NCBI RefSeq assembly: GCF_038024855.1
Contig: NZ_CP139089.1
Location: forward strand, 1,550,001 to 1,614,000
DNA: 64,000 nucleotides
From: Methylocella tundrae
Lineage (GTDB): Bacteria; Pseudomonadota; Alphaproteobacteria; Rhizobiales; Beijerinckiaceae
Reading direction: 5' to 3'
The position numbers and the translations under genes are program-made. A model generated the notes under the pieces. That model did not search any database and had not been told where the DNA came from. It saw only the letters and a program-made list of their open reading frames with translations. This document shows positions 1-11,900 of the stretch, in pieces (position 1 is the stretch's first letter; the number at the start of each line of letters is the position of its first letter).

Positions 1-129
1 GCGTGTAATCCGCACATTCTCAATGTGTGTGTTTCCATAAACAAAGCTCAGCCGCTGCTCGCGCAGTTGCCCATCCGTCATTTGAACCTTTTGGGCTTTG
101 GCAATTAGCGCCTCAAGGGCTTCGGTCAT
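1..129 (-). CDS. Small conserved protein, 3' part beyond the left edge
   Basis: The reverse strand opens with an ATG at 129-127 and reads 43 codons without a stop to the window edge. GGAGAG lies about 7 nt upstream of the ATG, a good ribosome binding site. The peptide is charged (QLREQRLSFVYGNTHIEN region) and resembles small alphaproteobacterial proteins with an R-x-SF-x-YGN-x-x-IEN core. The NTHIEN stretch can be laid over the SSxIEG-like inhibitory helix motif of Fic-domain systems, so an antitoxin-like role is possible, but the first motif position is Asn rather than Ser/Thr and the next gene is outside the window. The reading frame is well supported; the function is a guess. Confidence 0.7.
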   Translation of the reverse strand, partial: MTEALEALIAKAQKVQMTDGQLREQRLSFVYGNTHIENVRITR

Positions 130-156
130 TTTATTCTCTCCGTCCGGTTCAGAGAC

Positions 157-179
157 GCCGACTCTCTCGCGGACCAAAC
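157..179 (-). promoter_or_regulatory. 23-bp upstream element, copy 1
   Basis: On the minus strand this reads TTTGGTCCGCGAGAGA followed by a CGG-rich end. It matches the element at 2457-2479 at 19 of 23 positions. Both copies end exactly 27 nt before an ATG start codon. It may be a shared operator or the start of a shared 5' leader. No known regulator site is recognised. Confidence 0.35.
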
Positions 180-381
180 CATATACCGCGCAGGTTAATC
201 AACATCGGAATTAGAAGTTGGTTGCTTCCTCAGCTGTCATGCAGTTACCGCCCGTGCAGCCAAACGATATTTTACAAATGCTTATGTCTTCGGCGGATAT
301 TTTGGAAATGATCGATGCTGGCGTTCGGGCCAAAAATCGCCCCCTGCAAAAGGAGGCTCAAGAAATTTCAGCCGGAGGGAT

Positions 382-885
382 CTATCCGGCTCCGCGCCGT
401 TTGAGGTCCAAGGCGCGCAGGACGGCTTCCGGCACGAAACTGGAGACATTCCCGCCCATCCCTGCGATCTGCCGCACCAATGTCGCTGTAATGTGACAGA
501 CTGCGGGCGAGGCGGCGAAAAATACGGTGCGGATCTCAGGAGCCATCGCCGCGTTCATGCCGGCCATTTGCATCTCGTAATCGAGATCCGAGCCGTTGCG
601 CAGGCCGCGCACCAGGATTTCAGCGCCAACCCGCCTCGCCGCCTCGACGGCGAGCCCGGAAAAAGGCTGCACCGACAGCTTGCAGGATCGCGCCGCGACC
701 AGTTCCGCGCAGACCTCCTTGATCAGCGCGACACGCTCCTCGACGCCAAACAAGGGCGTTTTGGACGGATGCGAGCCGATGCCGATGACGAGTTCGTCAC
801 AGATACGAGACGCGCTTTCGATCACGTCGACGTGGCCGTTGGTCAACGGATCGAACGAGCCGGTGTAGAGCGCGACGCGGGTCAT
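382..885 (-). CDS. coaD: Phosphopantetheine adenylyltransferase
   Basis: The enzyme transfers an adenylyl group from ATP to 4'-phosphopantetheine, the penultimate step of coenzyme A synthesis in the cytosol. The 167-aa product begins [18 protein letters not shown], the nucleotidyltransferase (T/H)xGH signature, and has the C-terminal [18 protein letters not shown] segment typical of CoaD. The ATG at 885-883 is chosen over an upstream ATG at 930 because the family starts at this point and the extra 15 residues are unrelated. It lies 31 nt downstream of the ferredoxin-NADP reductase gene on the same strand, so co-transcription is likely. Length is normal for the family. Confidence 0.95.
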   Translation of the reverse strand: MTRVALYTGSFDPLTNGHVDVIESASRICDELVIGIGSHPSKTPLFGVEERVALIKEVCAELVAARSCKLSVQPFSGLAVEAARRVGAEILVRGLRNGSDLDYEMQMAGMNAAMAPEIRTVFFAASPAVCHITATLVRQIAGMGGNVSSFVPEAVLRALDLKRRGAG

Positions 886-916
886 GCCTTGCTTCCGAGG
901 CAGAAAAGGCGGGCGT

Positions 917-2038
<1,122 letters not shown>

Positions 2039-2108
2039 TCAAGCCGGGGCGCAAACGCAGCATGCGCGCCGAGATATGGAAAGCTGCCGCCGTCTCCCGA
2101 CCACGGCC

Positions 2109-2429
2109 TTAGCCTTGCCGGTCCGGCGTCGTAACCTTCAGGCCGTCGAGTTCCGGCGTCACCCTGATCTGGCAGCAAAGCCTCGAATTCGGCTGCACCC
2201 CATAAGCAAAGTCCAGCATGTCCTCTTCCTGGTCCGAGGCCTTGCCAGTCAGCGAAACCCACGCCTCGTCGACATAGACGTGGCAGGTCGCGCAGGCGCA
2301 GCCGCCGCCGCATTCCGCGCTGATCTCGGGGATCGCATTGCGAATCGCGGCTTCCATTACGGTGGAGCCTATGTCCGCCTCGACAGTGCGCGCTTCACCG
2401 AGCGAGTCGACGAAAGTAATTTTTGGCAT
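2109..2429 (-). CDS. [2Fe-2S] ferredoxin, adrenodoxin/Fdx type
   Basis: A 106-aa soluble electron carrier. Cluster ligands are visible as Cys40, Cys46, Cys49 and Cys86, in the C-x5-C-x2-C-xn-C arrangement of vertebrate-type/Isc ferredoxins, with extra Cys44 and Cys85 that are not expected to bind the cluster. The acidic DEAW/EEDMLDFA segment is the usual partner-docking helix. It precedes the ferredoxin-NADP reductase gene on the same strand. No isc/suf genes are nearby, so it may serve P450s, ring oxygenases or cluster biogenesis; the sequence does not decide. A 23-bp element shared with another gene lies 27 nt upstream. Confidence 0.9.
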   Translation of the reverse strand: MPKITFVDSLGEARTVEADIGSTVMEAAIRNAIPEISAECGGGCACATCHVYVDEAWVSLTGKASDQEEDMLDFAYGVQPNSRLCCQIRVTPELDGLKVTTPDRQG

Positions 2430-2456
2430 GGATCTCGCTTAAACGTTCTTCCGGCG

Positions 2457-2479
2457 GCCGCTTCTCTCGCGAACCAAAG
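2457..2479 (-). promoter_or_regulatory. 23-bp upstream element, copy 2
   Basis: The minus strand reads TTTGGTTCGCGAGAGA then an AGCGGC end. It matches 157-179 at 19 of 23 positions and sits 27 nt from the ferredoxin ATG, the same distance as copy 1 from its gene. Function unknown. Confidence 0.35.
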
Positions 2480-3148
2480 GTCGCCCGCGTCGAATCCGGC
2501 TCCGGACAGGATAGGGGTTCAACTCTAATACCACGTGGCCGCAGTTCATGGCCGAAGTTCAATGATCGTGCAAGAGTGTAAAATCAGCGCGGGTGAAAGC
2601 GAATAGCTCGAGGGCATTGGCGCGTTGACGATCGCCAGGCGATCGAACGCGCTATGTTTGGCAGTCGGCGGCGTCTCGACGAAAGGGTGATTTCTATCGC
2701 GTGGGGCGGCAACCGTCCGCGCGCCGCGCCATCGACAGCGAAGACGCTTCGACGACGCGAACGAAGATGCAAGGCTCCAAATCAGCGCACTCGGCGCGGA
2801 CGTTTCGTTTCGGCCAAGCGGCGGTTTACGACACGTTCAATGTGCACGGCGTTTAAGCGGCTGTCCGACGCAACCGACAGTTTCGGAGCGCGGCGCATAA
2901 ATCCTGGTGCGATGCGACAGCCACGGCCGCATAAATTGAGATCTCAGCATCAGTTGCTTGTTGTCAGCATGTCAATGCCGGGCGCCGCGATAACAGCCGG
3001 AAACGTGCGAATCGAACTTCAGCCCGAGGCGAATAGCCAAATTATTATAGGCGGCGGAATTTCATGGAAGATTGAGCCGCAGCGTCACCATTATAGTCGC
3101 CGACCGCACCAAATGCGCGTGAGAAGAAGCACAATTTATGGGGGGAAA
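2480..3148. other. Long intergenic region, no gene recognised
   Basis: About 670 bases between the divergently transcribed ferredoxin and carboxylesterase genes. An open frame continues upstream of the esterase start, but its translation is arginine-rich and resembles no protein, so it is treated as non-coding. The last 250 bases are less GC-rich and probably hold the esterase promoter. No repeat or RNA was recognised. Confidence 0.5.
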
Positions 3149-4861
3149 ATGTCCAAGCTTGCAAAGTTGCGGCCGTCAGTCTGTTCACGATCCAACAAAA
3201 CGGGCCCGTCTTTCAGAGCCAGCGCCGCGCTTGCTTTCACGCTGGCCGTCGGGGCGATCACGGCGTCGATGCAGGCTCAGGCCGCGAGCAATCTGAAGGT
3301 CGAAACGCACGAGGGGCGCGTCAAAGGCGTCATTGTCAATGGCGTGGCCGAGTTTCTCGGCATTCCTTACGGCGAGCCGCCGGTCGGTCGTCTGCGCTGG
3401 ATGCCGCCGAAAGAGCACGCCCCATGGAACGGCGTGTTGCAAGCGAAGGCGTTCGGGCCGACTTGCGCGCAGATCACGGAGAATGGCTTATATGCAGGCC
3501 CGGCAAACAACAATGAAGACTGCCTTTATCTGAACGTCTTTACGCCGAACGTCGATCCGGCTGGCAATGAAAAGCTTCCGGTCATCGTTTGGATTCACGG
3601 CGGCGGCAACATGGATGGGGAGAGCAACGATTACGATGGAGGCAAACTAGCCGCGCAAGGCCACACCGTTGTCGTCACCATCAACTATCGCCTCGGCCTG
3701 CTCGGCTGGTTCGCCCACCCCGCATTGGACGCGGAAGGCCATTTGTTCGGCGACTATGGCCTGCTTGATCAGCAGCTCGCGCTCAAATGGGTGAAGCGGA
3801 ATATCGCTCAGTTCGGCGGCGACAAGAACAACGTCACCGTGGGCGGCCAGTCAGCGGGTTCGGTCGACACAGCCGCCAACGTAATATCCCCCCTCGCCGC
3901 GGGGCTGTTCGATCGAGGCATCTTTCAAAGCAAAATCGTCGAGCCGACGCCATTGCCGACGGCCGAAGCGAAGGGCACAGCTTTCGCGGCCGCGGCCGGC
4001 TGTGGCTCCGGCTCTGATGCGGCGACCGCCAAATGTCTGCGCAGCCTGACTGCTCAGCAAATCATGGCGCTGCAAGGAACGACCAGCGCCAGCGGACCCT
4101 ACGGCAACTTTCTTGTAGCGGACGGACGGATTTTGCCGAGCGGCCTTCTTACCACGGCCTTCAAAAATGGACAGTTCAACCACATGCCCGTGATGAGCGG
4201 CACCACCGAGGACGAGGGCAATTTCTTCATCGCCGTTCCAGAATACTTCTCTGGAACTCCGGTGACGGAAGCCTCCTTCGATGCCTACGTGGCCAGAACT
4301 TTCGGCGGCAACGCGGGACCTGGCGGCTCGCCTCCCGCCTATCCCGCAGGCGCCGTTAATAAGGTCCTGGCTCGCTATCCGCTCTACGCCTATACGACTC
4401 CGCAGCTGGCGCTGGATGCGGTCGAGACCGACGTGATCGCATGCACACAGCGGTACTACGATGAATTGCTCGCCGATCAAACGCCGGTCTACGCGTATGA
4501 GTTCGACGATCGAACCGCTCCATTCTATTTTCCCAAAATGACGGGATTTCAATCTCTCGCCTACCATACGAGCGACATCCAGTACCTATTCCCCCTTTAT
4601 CACGGTGGACCGGATGGCATTCCGCACGCTCTTAACAAAAAGCAGGAGCAGCTTTCCGACGCTCTCGTGACCGCCTGGACGAACTTCGCCTGGACGGGCA
4701 ACCCGAATGGACAGGGAAACAGCCCATGGCCGCGCTACAAGGCCAAAGCGAACAGACCCTCCTTTCTTTCCGAAAACATTCCAGTCTTGTCGACATTCAC
4801 GGACGCGCAGTTCTCATCCGCGCACAAGTGCGATCTTTGGGATAAGCTGCTGACTTACTAG
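3149..4861 (+). CDS. Secreted type-B carboxylesterase
   Basis: A 570-aa alpha/beta-hydrolase of the carboxylesterase type-B family, expected to cleave carboxylic esters outside the cytoplasm. An N-terminal basic stretch and hydrophobic segment (ALAFTLAVGAITASM then AQA) form a signal peptide of about 48 residues. The substrate core follows: EFLGIPYGEPPVGRLRW, the oxyanion motif HGGGN, the nucleophile elbow GGQSAGS with Ser235, the acid in GTTEDEGNF and the histidine in YHTSDIQYLF. The ATG at 3149 follows a GGGGGGAAA tract and matches the family N-terminus; a frame open 165 codons upstream is not protein-like. The gene stands alone. Substrate unknown. Confidence 0.9.
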   Translation: MSKLAKLRPSVCSRSNKTGPSFRASAALAFTLAVGAITASMQAQAASNLKVETHEGRVKGVIVNGVAEFLGIPYGEPPVGRLRWMPPKEHAPWNGVLQAKAFGPTCAQITENGLYAGPANNNEDCLYLNVFTPNVDPAGNEKLPVIVWIHGGGNMDGESNDYDGGKLAAQGHTVVVTINYRLGLLGWFAHPALDAEGHLFGDYGLLDQQLALKWVKRNIAQFGGDKNNVTVGGQSAGSVDTAANVISPLAAGLFDRGIFQSKIVEPTPLPTAEAKGTAFAAAAGCGSGSDAATAKCLRSLTAQQIMALQGTTSASGPYGNFLVADGRILPSGLLTTAFKNGQFNHMPVMSGTTEDEGNFFIAVPEYFSGTPVTEASFDAYVARTFGGNAGPGGSPPAYPAGAVNKVLARYPLYAYTTPQLALDAVETDVIACTQRYYDELLADQTPVYAYEFDDRTAPFYFPKMTGFQSLAYHTSDIQYLFPLYHGGPDGIPHALNKKQEQLSDALVTAWTNFAWTGNPNGQGNSPWPRYKAKANRPSFLSENIPVLSTFTDAQFSSAHKCDLWDKLLTY

Positions 4862-4891
4862 GACAAAAGCGCAATTCCTTGAGCTGAACTC

Positions 4892-4921
4892 GGGTAGCGG
4901 TCGCGACCATGGCCGCTACCC
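4892..4921 (+). terminator. Hairpin after the carboxylesterase gene
   Basis: A perfect 9-bp stem, GGGTAGCGG pairing with CCGCTACCC across a 12-nt loop, starts 31 nt after the stop codon. There is no U tract, so it is only a candidate terminator. Confidence 0.4.
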
Positions 4922-5070
4922 ATCGCCAAAGATCCTCAAACCTTAAGCGCCTGGAAGGGCTAATGTCTGCATCGCCGGGTTGCGGCCCTATAGGATCTCT
5001 ATGTCCGGCGCTGCAAATAGATGTCCGAAGGCGGCCATAGCCCTGCTGGACGCAGATGAGCCGGAGGGCA

Positions 5071-5460
5071 TTATTTGGCGACAAGGGCGGCGGGCGGCAA
5101 AAACCAATCCAATTTGTAATTCAGGCCAGCACGAACAGTGTTCGCGGTGGTCTTCTGATTCAGATTCACGCCGACAGCACCGAGAATCGCGCCATTGAAC
5201 AATGCGCTGTTATTGCCGAGATCGACGTAAAGGTATTCGGTTTTGATCGTCAAATTGTTGGTGATTGCATACTCGAAGCCGCCACCAACGGTCCAGCCAG
5301 TACGCGGCGTGGCGGAAATCGAGAATCCGGTCCCGCCCGGGCCCGAGAGATTTACCGCGGAATTTACCTGGCCATAGGCAAAGCCGCCGGTTGCATAAAC
5401 AAGAAACCGATCCCACGAGTAGCCGAGGCGCCCGCGCGCTGTGCCGAGATCATTGATCTT
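5071..5460 (-). pseudogene. 5'-truncated Omp31-like outer-membrane beta-barrel remnant
   Basis: The minus strand encodes the C-terminal half of an Omp31/OmpA-like porin: RGRLGYSWDRFLVYATGGFAYG, a glycine-rich strand, GWTVGGGFEYAITNNLTIKTEY, VRAGLNYKLDW and a stop at 5073-5071. This frame can be followed back to about 5460 with barrel-like sequence, but the signal peptide and first strands typical of these proteins of about 250 aa are missing, and there is no start codon with a ribosome binding site at the break. It is read as a decayed paralogue. Where the 5' end decays cannot be fixed exactly by eye. Confidence 0.65.
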
Positions 5461-5940
5461 GCGCCCCGCGTGCGCATCGCCGCCGTTCTGGCAAGGATTT
5501 CGAGGCCTTCATCGAAAGCCCGAGACCGCCCGGCACGACGTTCCTTTCGCAGATGGTGCGATTGAATCGCCGGCGCGCGGGCGAATGCTTGCGTAACGGC
5601 CGCCCGCGATCGCAACGAAATCAAGTTTGCCTTTCGATTCTACGCTTTTTGGCGACGCTCGAAGCATTTTCGGGCAGGCGGGGGGCTGAAAAGACATCAA
5701 AAAACCGGGAAGTCAGGACCATTTGCGGATCTCCGCGAAACTTTGAAATCGGATCGAAAGGTCAAGACCCGCCGATCGTCGCCGCAGCGTTAACGATGTT
5801 TCCAGAAGCGCCGACCATCGGGTTTCAATCCCTCCGTTAGGGATGTAAAGTAAGATTTGATTAACTCTCTGCCTGCGTTCGCGCTGATGTATTTGCTCTG
5901 AACTTCATGCGCGCCTGTGACGACTTCGAAGAGGAACCAG
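5461..5940. other. Intergenic region before the giant coiled-coil gene
   Basis: About 480 bases lie between the porin remnant and the coiled-coil gene. No open frame here looks like a protein. The last 120 bases are less GC-rich and probably contain the promoter. A short CRISPR-repeat-like string near 5820-5850 occurs once and is not an array. Confidence 0.4.
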
Positions 5941-8900
5941 ATGGCGAGCTCTCCCAAAACTCACGATCCCGCGGCGGAGGCGCTTCTTGCCATTGAGGAA
6001 GCGTTGAACCTTCGCGCCGGAATGGGCGATGCCTTCGGGGGCGCCGAACCGCCGAGGGATCAGGGAAACAAAGGTGAAAAGCCCGCCGAGAGGAAGCAGG
6101 GTTCGGGGCCGAAGCTTCCTTCGACCAGCGAAGATCCGCTGTTCTCGGCGCCGAGCTCAAGCTTCTCGGCGGCTGTCGCAGAGGCGGCCGGCGGGCAGAT
6201 CCGGCGCGCGGCCTCGCCCGCCAACGACGACCGTCACGCGACCGGAGAAATGTTGCGCGCGCTTCAGGCTCGCTCGAGCCGCACGCCGACGATCGTCGCG
6301 GCGCTCTGCTCAGGCGCCTGGATCGTCTTGACGCTCGGTTATCTCCTCACCCATCGGGAAGATCTTTTCACTGGCCCGAACGGCTCGGCCCTGCCAGCCT
6401 CCGCGCTGTATTTCCTCACCATCGCAGCGCCGGTGGTGTTCTTCTTCATCACAGCCATGATGATCCGGCGCGCGCAGGAAATGCGCGTCACGTCGCGATC
6501 CATGACCGAAGTCGCAATGCGTCTCGCCGAACCTGAGACGATCGCCACGGAGCAGATGGTGACGCTCTCGCAGGCGATCCGCCGAGAGGTCGCTTCAATG
6601 GGCGACGGCATCGAACGCGCGCTGGCGCGGGCTGGCGAACTCGAGACACTGGTGCGATCGGAGGTGTCCAATCTGGAGCGCTCCTATTCAGACAATGAGC
6701 GGCGCGTGCGCGCGCTTATCGACGAACTGGCGGCGGAACGGGAATCCATTCTCTCGAACGCCGATCGGGTGCGCGGCGCTATTTCGATCGCCCATGACAC
6801 GGTGTCGCGCGACATCGAAAATGCTTCGGCGCGGTTCTCCGAACACGTCGGCGAAGCCGCTGGCCGAGTGGCCGCCTCGCTCAACGCCAAGGGAGATGAA
6901 ATCAAACAGGCGCTGAGCAGCGGCCGCTACGAACTCATCGAGCATCTCTCCAGCCACGGCAACGACCTCATCGACCGTCTTATGCAGACCGGCAACGACG
7001 CGACCGCCAATCTCACACAGGCGAGCGCTGGGATCGCGCAGACGCTGGATGAGCGCCTTGCCGAACTTAACGAACGGCTGCAAAACGCCCAGGAGGTTCT
7101 ATCCGCCGACCTCGGGATGCGGGGCGACGCGCTGGCGGACCGCCTCGACTCCGCCGGGGCCCAAATCGCCGAGACGATCTCCTCGCGCGGCGAGAGCCTT
7201 GCGACGCGTCTTGCGGAAACCGGCGATCGCCTGCACGAAGTGGTCGCCGTCGAGGGCGACGCCCTGCACAACAATCTCGCCCAAACGAGCGAGCGTTTCG
7301 CGACGCTGATCGCTGAACGCACCGAGGCCGCCCGCGACGCTCTCGATCAGTCGAGCCGCGCGATCGTCACCGTCTTCGAGGACGGCCACACGCGACTCCA
7401 GTCCGAATTCGAGCGTAACGGCGGTGAACTGCAACGCAGCTTCGCCGAGGCGGCGGAATCAACGGCGCAGACCCTGTCCGCGCATAGCGAAGGACTGCGC
7501 GAACGCATCGCCAGTTCGCTCGACGAGACGATCAAAGCCCTGACCAGCCACGCCGAACACGTGCATGATCATCTCGATCTCACGAGCCAGGATATGATCG
7601 CCGCTTTCGCCGGGCGGACGGACGCGCTGAGCGAGCAGCTCTCCTCGGTCCTCGACGGAACTTTCGCAGCGCTCAACGATCATTCGGCGATCATGAGCGA
7701 ACGTCTTGGAACCGCCGCCGAGCAAGCCGCCAGCGACTTCGCCGGCCGCTCCGAGGCGCTTCATGAGCGTCTGAACGCCACCATCGGCGACACGCTTGGC
7801 GCATTGAGCGATCGTTCGGAACAGGTCGCGGGGCGCCTTGAAACCTCGGCGCAACATTCCGTCGCGACGCTCACCGATTACGCCGATGGATTGCAGCAGC
7901 GGATGACGGCGACGCTCGATGCCTTGAGCCGCCACGCGGAAGACATCGGCGAGCGGCTGGGCTCCGTTGGGGAACAGTCGCTCGGCGCCTTCACCGAGCA
8001 GACCGAAGCTTTGCACGAGCGGCTGAACGCCGCCATCAGCACGCTCAACGGGCACTCCGAAGAAATCAGCCGTCGTCTGGCGGCAAGCGCGGAGCAGTCG
8101 GCCGGCGCGCTGACCGATCAGACCCGGGCGCTGCAAGATCGCCTGAATGTCTCCATCAGCGCTCTCAATGCGCATTCAGACGAAATCAGCCGCCGCCTCG
8201 CCACGGGCGCCGAGCGATCGGCCGGCGCGCTGACACAGCAGACAGAGGCGCTGCAGAACCGTCTCGACGCCGCCATCCGGACCGTCAACGAACATTCGGA
8301 CGAAATCAGCCAGCGTCTTGTGGAAACGGCGCAATATTCGGCCGGCGCGCTCGCGGAACAGACGGAGGCGCTGCACGAGCGGCTCGACGCCGCCATCAGC
8401 GCGGTAAATCTCCATTCGGACGAAATCAGCCAGCGGCTCGCCGAGACGGCGCAGCATTCGGCCGGCGCGTTCGCGGAGCAGACGGAGGCGCTGCACGAGC
8501 GGCTCGACGCCGCGATCAACGCCGCGAACGCTCATTCGGAGGAGATCGGCCAGCGCCTCGCCGCGGCGGCCCAGCAGTCCGGCGACGCCCTCGCCGAACA
8601 GACCGAGGCGCTGCACGAGCAACTGAGCCAGACGATCGGCGCGCTCAATGCCCATTCGGAGGAGATCGGCCGGCGCCTCGCCACGACAGCTCAGCAGTCC
8701 GGCGACACCCTCGCCGAACAGACCGAGGCGCTGCACGAGCGTCTGAACGCCGCGATTGGCGCTTTGAACGAGCATTCGAACGAAATGAGCGAGCGGCTCG
8801 AAGCGACCGCGCTATATTCCGTCGGGGCTTTCGCCGAGCACACGGAGGCTTTGCACGAGCGATTGAATGGAACGCTTGCCGAAACGCTCGGCGCTTTGAC

Positions 8901-11900
8901 GCAACATTCGCAGACGATGAGCGAACGGCTCGGCGCGATGGCCGATCTGACGGTCAACGCCTTCAACGGCCATGCCGACGCCGTGCATCAGCGCCTCGAG
9001 ACGACGCTGTCGCAAACGCTAGCGGCGCTGACGAGCCACAGCGACGCCGTCAGCGCGCGCCTCGAGACAAGCGTCCAGCAATCGGCCGAGGCCCTCGCCT
9101 CCCCGATCGAGACATTGCACGAACGCCTGACAGGAGCCGTCAGCTCGACCCTTGCCGCACTGAGCGATCATGCGGCGGAGATCAGCCAGCGCCTCGCAGA
9201 CACCGCCGCGATGTCCGCCGGCGCCCTCACCAGTCAGACCGACGCCCTGCGTGAGCGCCTGCGCGCTACGCTGACAGAGGCGTTCGAAGCGCTGACCGCG
9301 CATTCGGCCGACATCAGCGACCGCCTGAGGTCGAGCGCCGAACAGTCGGCTGCTGTGTTGGCCGAGCGCACCGACGCGCTCAATAACCGCCTCATTGGAT
9401 CGATCGGCGAGACCCTTGGGGCGCTGACCAGCCACACGGACGAAGTGAGCCATCGCCTCAATTCAAATGTCGGCGAGACGCTCGGCGCGCTCGAGTCCCA
9501 TTCGGAACTGATCAATCAGCGTCTCGAGGCGTCGGCCCAGCATTCCGTCGGCGCGCTCGCCGCGCACACGGAAGCGCTGCAGACAAGTCTCGCGGCGACG
9601 CTCGGCGAAACGCTCGGCGCGCTTTCCGGCTATTCGGATGAAATGCGTGATCGTCTTGAAGCGGTCGGGCGCCAATCGCTCGCCGCTTTCGCCGATCATA
9701 CCGGAAGCCTCGAGCAGCGCCTCACCCTGATGCTCGGCGAAGCTTTCAGCGTGCTGACGACCCAGACGCAGGAGTTCAATGAGCAACTTGTCGGGCGCAG
9801 TCACGAAGCCGTGCTCGCCTTCGCCAGCCAGACCGAGGCGCTTCAGGAAAGCTTCGACGCCACGGCGCAACAGGCCGTCGCGGCGATCGGCTACCATGCC
9901 AACGATCTCAACGACCGCTTTACTGAAACCGCCTCCGAAGCCATCAACGCCATCGCGACGCACAGCGACCGCATCAATGAAGCGCTCTCGGACCGCCTCG
10001 TGATGTTCGAGGAAACCTTCCTTGGCCACGGCGGCGCCGTTGCAAACAGCATCGGCGATCAGACCGAACGCTTCACGGCGACGCTGGCGGATCGCCTCGG
10101 AGCAATCGAGAATACGTTGACCGTCCGCGGCGGCGACCTCAATGACAAGCTCGCCCTGCGCGCCGGCGAGACCGCGCAGGCTCTGGAAGCGCAGATTGAC
10201 GCTTTCGAAGCGCGCACGGAAAGCCGGACGCATGAAATCGGACAGGCGCTCGACGCACTCATCGCCCGGATCGACACCGGGCTTGAAACCCAGGCGGCGG
10301 CTCTCGACGAGGCGCTCACGGCACGGGCGCGCGACATTGCGCAAATGCTGAGCGAGGGCGGCGGAAACGTCATCCGCGCACTCGACGGCAAGGCGCAGGA
10401 GATCGAGTCCGTTCTCTCGATGCGCGCGACGACTCTCGCCGAGACACTCGGCGAAAAGGCCGACGAAATCAACGCGGCGCTCGGCGGCCAGGCGGGCGCC
10501 ATCGCGACAACGCTCGACGGCCGCATCGCGGAATTCGAGGAGAAAGTCGTCGGCCGTCTCGACGCCGTATCGAGCGAACTCGATGCGCGCGGCCGCGCGG
10601 TCGCCGACAATATCGCGGCGCGGACCAGCGAAATCGACGAGACGCTTGGTCATCACGCCGGAGCCATCGACGCCGCGCTGGACCGCGAAGCCGGTCAGCT
10701 TGCCGCATTGCTGTCAGGGAGAACCTCCGAAATCAGAGATCTCGTTTCACAAGCGACCGAGGACCTCGACGCGACCCTTGCAGGCCGCGCCGGCGAGATC
10801 GGCGATGCGCTCGGCGTGCGCGTCAATGAAATCAGCATGACGCTGGCGAGCCGGCTGGCGGAGATAGAAGGCGCGCTCGGCGGCCGGGGTCTGGATCTGC
10901 AAAATGCGCTGGCGCAAAGCGCGAGTGATCTGCGTGAGCTGTTCGAAACCCGCGGCCTCGGCCTCATCTCGGCCTTGTCGGAGCGCGGCAACGAAATCGC
11001 TGAAGAAATGACCAATGTCGGCGATCTGGTCACGCAGACCATCGAAGGCCGCGGCATGGCGATCGTGCAGCATCTCAGCGCGAAGCAAAGCGAACTGACG
11101 GAGGCGCTTGAACGCTCGCTCGTCAATCTGCGCGACGCCTTCGAGACCGGCGCATCAGAATCGATCGGCGCGCTTGTCGACGCGAATGGAAAGCTCGGCG
11201 CCGAAATGACCGAGGTCATCGATCGCCTCGTCAGCGGCAGCGCATCGCTGCAGGATGCGATCAATGTCGCCAGCTCGAATTTCGTAGCGGTGGAAGAATC
11301 CTTGAGCCATCGCATGGAGGAATTCAAAACCGTGCTGGGGAACGTTTCGACGGAAGTCGAGCGGCTCAATCAGGCGGCCGGAGAAACGGTCTATGAAGCC
11401 AGCGGATTTGCCGAGGCGATCGCCGGCCACAAGGAAAGCCTCGCAGCTTCGGCTGGCGAACTCGTCAGGTCGCAGGGCGAACTGGACCAGATGCTCGAGG
11501 CGCGGCGGGTCTCGCTCGATGCGCTCCTGAGCGCCATCAAGGAGCGCCGCGACGACTTCGACAGCGTGCTCGGCTCCTTCGCCGGGTTGATCGAGAACGC
11601 CTTTGAGAGCGCCGAAAGCCGGGCGCGCGAACTCGGCGCCTATGTGGCCGAAACATCGCAATCGGCGGGCGGCGATATCGACCGGCAATTCGCCGACATG
11701 CGCGCCAATATCGCGCAGGAACGCGAACGCACCGCTGAAGCGATGCGCGCCGCCTATGAAGAAACCAATGCCGAAATCGGCGGCATCTTCACCCAGACAT
11801 CGCAACGCTTCGAGAGCGCGACGTCGGAGCTGCGCGAGATGGCGCGCCAAATTCAGAGCGAACTCGCGGCGACGCGGGAAGCCTTGAGGACCAGCGTTGC

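Noticed and set aside
2654..3148. 165-codon upstream extension of the carboxylesterase frame
   Set aside because: Arginine-rich, no homology pattern, and it would bury the signal peptide inside the protein.
5817..5850. String resembling a type I CRISPR repeat (GGTTTCAATCCCTCCG...)
   Set aside because: It occurs once, with no second copy at spacer distance and no cas gene in the window.
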